Below, piece after piece: positions 8,865-14,673 of a stretch of DNA of 64,000 nucleotides; positions within the stretch are counted from its first letter, which is position 1, and each line of letters begins with the position of its first letter. The stretch is from Streptomyces filamentosus. Lineage in GTDB: Bacteria > Actinomycetota > Actinomycetes > Streptomycetales > Streptomycetaceae. Under the pieces are notes generated by a model. That model was not told the DNA's origin. It did not search any database and saw only the letters and a program-made list of their open reading frames with translations. The stretch is taken from the NCBI RefSeq assembly GCF_014654895.1, contig NZ_BNBE01000004.1:310001-374000 (forward strand). Direction: 5' to 3'. Both the position numbers and the translations under genes were made by a program.

Positions 8865-9563
8865 TCAGCGGTCGTCCGCCGGGGTCGCCGCCTCCGCCAG
8901 GACGCGGGCGAGTTCGCGGGGACGGGTGACCATGGGCCAGTGGCCCGAGTCGAGGTCGACGTGGTCGAGGCGGGCGACGCGGGCGAGTTCGGGGCTCTCG
9001 CCCGCGGCGATCCACTCCTCGGCCTGGGCGGGGGTGAACTCGGGGCAGACCAGCACCACGGGGACGTCGAAGCGGCGCTCGTCCGTCAGGCGCACGACCC
9101 CTCTGGCGACCCCCTCGGGGACGGGGACGGCGGTGGACGCGATGCGGTCCCGGGCCGCCTCGTCCAGGTCGGCCGCGTCGGGCCCCTCGAAGGGGCCCCA
9201 GCCGGGGAAGGGCACGATGCCGTCCTCGATCGCGAAGTGGTCGGCGTAGGCACGCCCGTCGTCGGCGGGGAAGCCGCCGATCAGGACGGTCTTGGCGACC
9301 TTCGCGGGCCGGGCGTCGGCCGCCAGCCAGGCCAGGGTCGCCGCGGCGGAGTGCCCCACCACCACGGGCTTCCCGGGCGCCGCGTCGACGGCGGCGAGCA
9401 CCGCCGCCAGCTGGTCGCCGAGGGTCGCGGACGAGTCCCCGTCGCCCTGTCCCGGGAGGGCGACCGGGACGGGTCGGTGGCCGAGCGCGGCCAGTTCGGG
9501 CACGACGTCGTCCCATGCGGAACCGCCGTCGAGCCACAGACCGGCGATGAGCAGGATGTCCAC
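8865..9563 (-). CDS. Alpha/beta-hydrolase
   Basis: 232 aa from the GTG at 9563, which opens the first beta strand (VDILLIAGLWLDG); the upstream ATG at 9629 would add an unconserved leader. The nucleophile elbow is VVGHSAAATLAW with Ser72, and the catalytic His is H208 in DSGHWPMVTRP. The GHW ending is typical of the salicylate-esterase-like/EstC group of small hydrolases. The substrate is unknown. A short perfect palindrome at 9613-9626 lies between this gene and the divergent gene at 9693. Confidence 0.8.
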   Translation of the reverse strand: MDILLIAGLWLDGGSAWDDVVPELAALGHRPVPVALPGQGDGDSSATLGDQLAAVLAAVDAAPGKPVVVGHSAAATLAWLAADARPAKVAKTVLIGGFPADDGRAYADHFAIEDGIVPFPGWGPFEGPDAADLDEAARDRIASTAVPVPEGVARGVVRLTDERRFDVPVVLVCPEFTPAQAEEWIAAGESPELARVARLDHVDLDSGHWPMVTRPRELARVLAEAATPADDR

Positions 9564-9612
9564 GGTGTTTCCCCCCGGTGGTGGTGTGCCGAACGTCGCT
9601 CCCGCCACGCTA

Positions 9613-9626
9613 TCGGAGACCTCCGA
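9613..9626. promoter_or_regulatory. Palindrome in a divergent promoter region
   Basis: TCGGAG-AC-CTCCGA, a perfect inverted repeat 50 bp upstream of the hydrolase start and 67 bp upstream of the gene at 9693. Its half-site GTCGGAG recurs at 9664-9670. It is a candidate operator; the regulator is not known. Confidence 0.3.
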
Positions 9627-9692
9627 CAACGCCCCCGGACGACCGGCCGCGCGCTCCCCCGCTGTCGGAGGCGGGGGCTACCGTGCTGACGC

Positions 9693-10970
9693 ATGAAGAT
9701 CGAATCCCTTCTCGACGACCTGACGAGCGACGATCCCGCGCGGGTCGAGGCGGCCGTGGCGGGGGCGGTGGAGCGGGCCGACGGGGTACTGCCCGCGCTG
9801 CTGCGCGGTTTGGAGGAGAAGCGGGGCACCGCGGCGCTCCGGCCCGTCCTGCGGGTGCTCGGGGCGGCCGGCCCCGCGGGCTTCGACGCCGTGCTGGCGG
9901 CGTGGGACCGGGGCGAGGTGACGGACTGGCAGGCGGGGCGGCTGCTGGGCGCGTTCGACGAGCGCTGCGCGGACCGGTACGCGGCGCTGGCGGCCGACCC
10001 GCGCCGGGGCAGGTCGGGCAACGGCTTCCAGGGCCTGCACCGGCTGCGCACCGACTCCGACGCCGGACTGCGCGCCCTGGTGGAGTGCTGCGCCCGCGGC
10101 CGTGCGCTCCCGTACCGGGCCGCCGACTACGCCCGCGCGCTGCACGGCTCCTTCGCGCCCCGACTGCGCGCCCTGCGCCGGGATCCCGCCGCGTCCCCGC
10201 GGATCCGGCGGGGCGCCCTGGGGGCGCTGGTGGAGGGCGGCGGGGCCGGCGCGCTCGACGCCCGCGACCGCGCGGCGGTCGAGCGCCTGATCCGCGCGAA
10301 GATCCCGCACGAGGTCCCGAGCGCGCCGTCGGCCGTGCTCAGCGGCTGGTGGATCGCGGTGCCCGGCGCCACGTACGAGGGGCTCTTCGCTGCCTTCGAC
10401 CTGCACGACCGGCGGCCGGTCACCTGCGCGGCGGGCGTCGCGGCGGCGGAGGGCCGCGAGATCGACGTGCCCGCCGGTGCGGACGGCGCCGCCCGCACCG
10501 CGGGCCGGGTCTTCGTCACCCCCGAGCTCGACGGCTGGCGGCTGCTCTTCGGCCCCTTCTCCCTGCTCGTCCCCGACACCTGGGACGGCATGGTCGAGAC
10601 GGTCGAGCGGGTCAGCGCCCACTGCGGCCGGGCCCAGTTCTTCTTCCTCGACGACGCCGGCGGTTCCGACGTGTGGATGGTCGCCGAGGAGGGACGGGTG
10701 ATCCGTCAGTACGCCTGTGAAAGCGACCCCGAGTGGGAGGGCGACCCGCTGCCCTGGGAGAGCCTCGCGGCCGACGACCCCGATCTGGACCCGGAGTACG
10801 ACGAGGTCCCGCCCCACGCGGGCACCGCGGGCGCGCGGGAGGCCTGTGCGCACCTCTCGGTCGATCCCGACGCGGTCGGCCCGGACACCGTGGTCCGCGG
10901 CCACGGCTGGCTGGCCCTCACCGCTCCGGGGGTCGACCACGGGGCGTTCCCGGGCCGACTGCCCCTCTGA
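9693..10970 (+). CDS. Uncharacterised protein with HEAT-like N-terminal half
   Basis: 425 aa, soluble. Residues 1-200 are almost entirely alpha-helical with ARM/HEAT-like pairs of helices (e.g. DPARVEAAVAGAVERADGVLPALLRGL). The second half is a separate mixed domain, with RVFVTPELDGWRLLFGPFSLL and FFFLDDAGGSDVWMVAEEG resembling the ligand-less ORC-CDC6-like or SMI-type beta proteins seen in Streptomyces. The acidic stretch DPDLDPEYDEVPPHAG and the conserved-looking end GWLALTAPGVDHGAFPGRLPL suggest a defined C-terminal module. I do not recognise a function. A TACCGT hexamer lies eight bases before the ATG with no ribosome site. Confidence 0.75.
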   Translation: MKIESLLDDLTSDDPARVEAAVAGAVERADGVLPALLRGLEEKRGTAALRPVLRVLGAAGPAGFDAVLAAWDRGEVTDWQAGRLLGAFDERCADRYAALAADPRRGRSGNGFQGLHRLRTDSDAGLRALVECCARGRALPYRAADYARALHGSFAPRLRALRRDPAASPRIRRGALGALVEGGGAGALDARDRAAVERLIRAKIPHEVPSAPSAVLSGWWIAVPGATYEGLFAAFDLHDRRPVTCAAGVAAAEGREIDVPAGADGAARTAGRVFVTPELDGWRLLFGPFSLLVPDTWDGMVETVERVSAHCGRAQFFFLDDAGGSDVWMVAEEGRVIRQYACESDPEWEGDPLPWESLAADDPDLDPEYDEVPPHAGTAGAREACAHLSVDPDAVGPDTVVRGHGWLALTAPGVDHGAFPGRLPL

Positions 10971-11061
10971 GCCCTTTCCCCGCCTCCGGCCCCGAACCCC
11001 GACCTCGACCCCGCCCGCGTCCTCGTCCTCCTCCTGGCGGCCCTGACTCCCCGGTGCCCGC

Positions 11062-11090
11062 TTGCCCGTTCCCGGGCGGCGGGGCAGGGT
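11062..11090 (+). promoter_or_regulatory. Possible promoter for the DinB gene
   Basis: TTGCCC (11062-11067), a 17-bp spacer and CAGGGT (11085-11090) end six bases before the ATG at 11097. If it is used, the transcript would be leaderless or nearly so. The G-run just before the ATG could also act as a ribosome site. Confidence 0.3.
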
Positions 11091-11096
11091 GGGGGG

Positions 11097-11627
11097 ATGA
11101 CATGGACAGCGCCGCCGGTCGCGCGCACCCAACAGCTGGGCACGCTCGGCACGGTGAGCGAGCGTCGGATGCTGGAGGGCTGGCTGCGGTGGCACCGGGA
11201 GACGCTGCTGGCCAAGTGCGCGGGGCTCGACGGGGCCGCGCTGGCGCGGGCGGCCGTGGAGCCCTCGAACCTCACCCTGCTGGGCCTGGTCCGGCACATG
11301 GCGGAGGTGGAACGGTGGTGGTTCCGGCGCAGCTTCGCCGGTGAGGACCTCGGCGACGTCTTCACCGGCCCGTCGGACGGCGACGAAGGGCTCGACGGCG
11401 TCCGCGCGGCCGACGCGGAGCGGGACTTCGCGCGGTTCCGGAGCGAGATCGAGGCGTGCGACGCGGCGGCCGCCGGGCACGACCTCGACGAGACCTTCCC
11501 CTCGTCCTACGGGGTGCGCCTCAGCCTGCGCTGGATCTACGTGCAGATGATCCAGGAGTACGCCCGCCACAACGGCCACGCCGACTTCCTGAGGGAACGG
11601 ACCGACGGGACGACGGGCGACGCGTGA
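11097..11627 (+). CDS. DinB-family (DUF664) putative mycothiol-dependent enzyme
   Basis: 176 aa, four-helix bundle. The His residues expected to bind a divalent metal are seen in LGLVRHMAEVERWWF (about residue 65) and in MIQEYARHNGHADFLRE (about residues 157-161). WWFRR after the first His is typical of the DUF664/DinB_2 mini-superfamily, whose members include mycothiol S-transferases in actinobacteria. The exact substrate is unknown. It is transcribed toward the GlsB gene and separated from it by a strong hairpin. Confidence 0.85.
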   Translation: MTWTAPPVARTQQLGTLGTVSERRMLEGWLRWHRETLLAKCAGLDGAALARAAVEPSNLTLLGLVRHMAEVERWWFRRSFAGEDLGDVFTGPSDGDEGLDGVRAADAERDFARFRSEIEACDAAAAGHDLDETFPSSYGVRLSLRWIYVQMIQEYARHNGHADFLRERTDGTTGDA

Positions 11628-11699
11628 CGCCCTGACGGACGGCCCGGTCCGGGCGGGGCCGGGCCGGACGGTTCGGGCGCGGGCTCCGGTACGAGGACC

Positions 11700-11790
11700 C
11701 GTACGGCCGGCTCCCTGCGGCCGGGCCCCGTACGACCGGCCGCCTGCGACCGGGCCCGTACGACCGGCCCCGTACACGCCTCCGTACGAC
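11700..11790. repeat. Degenerate tandem repeats of about 29 bp
   Basis: Two and a half copies with the core CGTACGRCCGGCYSCCTGCG: 11700-11728, 11729-11756, and a truncated copy from 11757. They lie between convergent genes and lead directly into the terminator hairpin. No coding function is apparent. Confidence 0.55.
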
Positions 11791-11831
11791 CCGGTACGGC
11801 CCCGTGCGGTGTCCGCACGGGGCCGTACCGG
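11791..11831. terminator. Bidirectional terminator, 19-bp perfect stem
   Basis: Perfect 19-base arms (11791-11809 and 11813-11831) with a three-base TGT loop. It sits between the DinB gene (+) and the GlsB gene (-), where it can serve both transcripts. U-runs are absent, as is usual for Streptomyces terminators. Confidence 0.75.
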
Positions 11832-11845
11832 TCGTCACGCGGGGG

Positions 11846-12109
11846 TCAGCCGCGTGCCCGGCTCCGTTCCAGGGCGGCCACGCCCGCTGCCGCGAGGCCG
11901 ATCTGGATGAGCCACTCGATCCAGTCGATCCCCTTGGTGTCCGCGACCCCGAGGGCCGCCGCGAGGGCGGTGCCCACGAGGGCGGCGACGATGCCCACGG
12001 CGATCGTCCACAGCACACCGATCCGCTGCCGGCCCGGCAGGACCAGCCGTCCGAGCGTGCCGATGACGATGCCGATGACGATCGCGCCGATGATGCCCGA
12101 GATCTCCAT
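11846..12109 (-). CDS. GlsB/YeaQ/YmgE family small membrane protein
   Basis: 87 aa with three hydrophobic segments (MEISGIIGAIVIGIVIGTLG, IGVLWTIAVGIVAALVGTALA, and a shorter third one). The glycine-rich GRLVLPGRQRIG loop is the signature of the transglycosylase-associated family. The family is linked to stress responses but its biochemistry is unsettled. It lies 45 bp downstream of the TerB gene on the same strand, so the two are probably one operon. Confidence 0.85.
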   Translation of the reverse strand: MEISGIIGAIVIGIVIGTLGRLVLPGRQRIGVLWTIAVGIVAALVGTALAAALGVADTKGIDWIEWLIQIGLAAAGVAALERSRARG

Positions 12110-12154
12110 GGATATCCCCTTCCCCGCCTCGCGCGGCGGTGACTCCGGCGCCGG

Positions 12155-12610
12155 TTACAGGTCGAACTCGTGCGGGGGCAGGTCGAGGGTGAAGCACGCC
12201 TCGCGCACGACCGCCTGCTCGGTCTTGTCGAAGTCCCCGTCCGCGCCGCCGATGACGATGCCGATCTGGATCACCGCGCGGGCCTCGGCCGGCTTCTTCT
12301 TCGCCTTGGCGACCTCCTGGAGCACGCTGACCTTGCCGAAGTCGAAGTCGGCCGTCAGCTTGTCCAGGTTCGCGTCGAAGCGCCGCTGGAGGTCGCTCGC
12401 GTCGAAGTTCTGGAGCACCTCGTTGGTGGCGATCAGCTGGGCCACCCGCCGCCGCTCCGAGGGGTCGATCGTGCCGTCCGCCGCCGCCACCAGCGCGCAC
12501 ATCGCCATCGAGGCGTCGCGGAAGGCACCGGACTTGAGGTCGTTCTTCTTCGCGATCAGCTGCGTCTGCATCGTCGACGCGGATTCCTTGATGCGGTCCC
12601 ACAGGGCCAT
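12155..12610 (-). CDS. TerB-family tellurite-resistance/stress protein
   Basis: 151 aa. All-helical TerB fold with two EF-hand-like acidic loops: AADGTIDPSER (about residues 43-53) and GADGDFDKTE (about residues 120-129), which fit the Ca2+-binding sites of TerB. The N-terminus MALWDRIKESASTMQTQL resembles TerB proteins linked with TerD/TerY stress modules, but no other ter gene is in the window. It is preceded by a striking 20-bp inverted repeat. Confidence 0.85.
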   Translation of the reverse strand: MALWDRIKESASTMQTQLIAKKNDLKSGAFRDASMAMCALVAAADGTIDPSERRRVAQLIATNEVLQNFDASDLQRRFDANLDKLTADFDFGKVSVLQEVAKAKKKPAEARAVIQIGIVIGGADGDFDKTEQAVVREACFTLDLPPHEFDL

Positions 12611-12632
12611 CGTGGACTCCCTCTCCCACTCG

Positions 12633-12652
12633 CTTCTACATTGCTGTAGAAG
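12633..12652. promoter_or_regulatory. Inverted repeat upstream of the TerB gene
   Basis: CTTCTACA-TTGC-TGTAGAAG, perfect 8-bp arms, 23 bp upstream of the TerB ATG. The core TACA-N4-TGTA resembles BlaI/CopY-type operators (TACA-N2-TGTA) but has a centre two bases longer. It is AT-rich against its surroundings, which favours an operator over a terminator. The regulator is unknown. Confidence 0.5.
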
Positions 12653-12712
12653 TTACCAGGAGGCGTCCGCTCCTCGCGGAGGGGGACGGGTGACCTGGCG
12701 CGCCCGGGAGGA

Positions 12713-13732
12713 TCAGCGTGCCGCGCGGAGCCGGCGGAGGTAGGTCGCGGTCAGGGCCACCGCCGGGTCCTCGTCCCGCGTCAGGCGGGTGAGGGCGCGG
12801 GAGGCGGTGGGGCCGGGGAGGTCGGCGAGGGCCTGGGTGAGCCGGCCGCGCGCCGGGGGCGGCGTGGCGGCGCGGCCCAGGTGGTCGACGAGGGCGGCCG
12901 CGATCCGCTCCGCCGTGCGGGCGTCGTGCGCCAGGGCGCTCAGCGCGTCGGCCGCGTCGGTGTCGTTCCTGCCCTCGACGACCATGTCGACGAGGACCGG
13001 GATCACCCCGGTCTCGCCGCGCGCGGCGAGCGCCAGGGCCGCGTGGCCGCGGACCACGGCGTCGGGGTGCGCCAGGGCGTCGCGGAGCCGGGCGGTCGCC
13101 TCCTCGCCGGACAGCGCGGCGAGGGTGCGGACGGCCCGCTCCCGGACGGCCGCATCCGGGGAGCCGAGGCCCCGGGCCAGGAGCGCGGGGCCGCCGTCGC
13201 CGGAGCGCGCCAGCGCCCACCGGAGGGCTCCCGCGACATTGGTCTCCGTCTCGGTCAGGGCCGCCTCGACCAGCGCCTCCACCGGCACCGGGGCCTCCCC
13301 GGAGTCCGGGGCGGGGGCCGAGGAGAGCGCGGCGCGCTGCCGGACGTCCTTGCTCTGCGAGCCCAGCGCCTGGAGGAGGGCCACCGCCCGCAGGACGTCG
13401 TCCCAGCCGGCGGGGCCCGCCGCGTCGATCCGGCGGAGCCGGGTGAGCAGCTCGGTCTCGGCCTCGATGCGGGCACGGGTCTGCGCGATGAGGTCTCCGA
13501 CGAGCTCCGCGGGGGTGAAGCCGGGGTCGTCGAGCGCGCGGCCGATCTCGCGCAGCGACAGTCCCAGCGAGCGCAGGCTCTCGACGTGGAAGATCCGCCG
13601 GATGTCCTCGTCGCGGTACTCCCGGTAGCCGGAGCCGGTGCGGCCGGAGGGCCGCACCAGACCCAGCGACTCGTAATGCCTGAGCATGCGGGCACTGACC
13701 CCGGACCGCCGCGCCACCTCACCGATCAACAC
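12713..13732 (-). CDS. MerR-family regulator fused to HEAT repeats
   Basis: 339 aa from a GTG. Residues 1-70 are a MerR winged helix-turn-helix (LIGEVARRSGVSARMLRHYE, then SGYREYRDEDIRRI). Residues 71-125 form the dimerisation coiled coil. From about residue 145 to the end there are repeated helix pairs with the HEAT pattern (e.g. DAAVRERAVRTLAALSGEEA and DAVVRGHAALALAARGE). The effector domain of typical MerR proteins is therefore replaced by a protein-interaction solenoid. The gene starts 3 bp after the stop of a HEAT protein and shares its promoter, so it probably autoregulates. Confidence 0.85.
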   Translation of the reverse strand: MLIGEVARRSGVSARMLRHYESLGLVRPSGRTGSGYREYRDEDIRRIFHVESLRSLGLSLREIGRALDDPGFTPAELVGDLIAQTRARIEAETELLTRLRRIDAAGPAGWDDVLRAVALLQALGSQSKDVRQRAALSSAPAPDSGEAPVPVEALVEAALTETETNVAGALRWALARSGDGGPALLARGLGSPDAAVRERAVRTLAALSGEEATARLRDALAHPDAVVRGHAALALAARGETGVIPVLVDMVVEGRNDTDAADALSALAHDARTAERIAAALVDHLGRAATPPPARGRLTQALADLPGPTASRALTRLTRDEDPAVALTATYLRRLRAAR

Positions 13733-13735
13733 GCC

Positions 13736-14407
13736 TCAGTGTCCCTCCTGCCCGGAGCCTCCGAGCGCCACGACGCGCTTCGCCTCCTCGATCGCGTACT
13801 CGAATCCGGCGTCGGGGTCGTCCAGGAGCCGCCGGGTGGCCAGCGCGTGCGTGCGGACGTCCGGGCCGGGGTCGTCCCCGGCGGCGTCCAGGGCCGGCAG
13901 GATCGCGTCCCCCAGTCCGACGAGCGCCCGGCTGAGGCTCAGCCGCGTCTCCCGCCCGCCGCGCCCCAGCTGGGTCGCCAGGACCCCGGCCAGGGCGGGC
14001 CCCTCGCCCTCCGGGGCCAGCAGGACCGCCGTCCGCCAGGCGGCCCGCGCGACCTCGTCGTCGGCGTCCGTCAGGTGCTCCCGGGTGATCGCCGGCCACG
14101 TCCCCGGGTCCCCGATCTTGGACAGCGTGTGCAGCGCCTGGCTCCGGGCCCGGGCGGACTCCGAGCGGAGCTCCCGCAGCACCTCGGGGAGCGTCAGGGA
14201 CACCGGGTGCCGGGTCAGCGCCCAGGTCAGCATGTCGCGGACGAAGAACTCGGGCTCGACCGCGCACCGCTCCACCAGCTTGCCGACGAAGCGGGCGTCG
14301 GGCGTCGTGCCGACCGCCAGCGCGGCCCGCAGCCGCACCGACGAGCGGTCGTCCTCCAGGGCCCGGAGGGCGCGCCGCACGTCGGCGTCCTGATTCGTCA
14401 TGGTCAT
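13736..14407 (-). CDS. HEAT-repeat protein, partner of the MerR-HEAT regulator
   Basis: 223 aa from the ATG at 14407, chosen because GGAGG lies eight bases upstream; a second ATG follows two codons later. The whole protein is a series of helix pairs with the HEAT spacing (RSSVRLRAALAVGTTPDARF, ESARARSQALHTLSKIGD, DDEVARAAWRTAVLLAPEGE). There is no enzymatic motif. It is the first gene of a two-gene unit with MerR-HEAT, so the two solenoids may bind each other or a common partner. Confidence 0.8.
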   Translation of the reverse strand: MTMTNQDADVRRALRALEDDRSSVRLRAALAVGTTPDARFVGKLVERCAVEPEFFVRDMLTWALTRHPVSLTLPEVLRELRSESARARSQALHTLSKIGDPGTWPAITREHLTDADDEVARAAWRTAVLLAPEGEGPALAGVLATQLGRGGRETRLSLSRALVGLGDAILPALDAAGDDPGPDVRTHALATRRLLDDPDAGFEYAIEEAKRVVALGGSGQEGH

Positions 14408-14429
14408 CGGGACCACCTCCTCGTCGAGC

Positions 14430-14460
14430 AGTGAAGACCTTGTCACCGTGTCAAGGTCAA
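14430..14460 (-). promoter_or_regulatory. MerR-type promoter and operator with a 19-bp spacer
   Basis: On the minus strand TTGACC (14455-14460) and TTCACT (14430-14435) are separated by exactly 19 bp, the overlong spacing typical of MerR-controlled promoters. The spacer holds a near-perfect dyad: GACCTTGTCAC, one base, GTGTCAAGGTC (14436-14458), with one mismatch. It lies 23 bp upstream of the HEAT gene start. Confidence 0.7.
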
Positions 14461-14629
14461 CCGCGCCGCGGCCGGGGCGCGGTCCGAAACCGCCCCCGAG
14501 CGAGCGGTCGTGCGCCCTTCTGCGCCGGGCGCGCCTCCCGGTGGGACAAATTCGGCGCGCGCTCGCCGGTTCAAGTGAATGCGGTGTTCGGTGTGTTGGT
14601 ACGACAAGCACCTTGGGGCACGCTCCCGT

Positions 14630-14655
14630 CCAGCGGTTCTCGCCAGCGGTTCTCG
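14630..14655 (+). repeat. 13-bp tandem duplication in the lanL leader
   Basis: CCAGCGGTTCTCG occurs twice head to tail immediately before the lanL ribosome site (AAGAGGG at 14661-14667). It may be a slippage product or part of the leader structure. Confidence 0.6.
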
Positions 14656-14673
14656 CCGTAAAGAGGGATGGGC

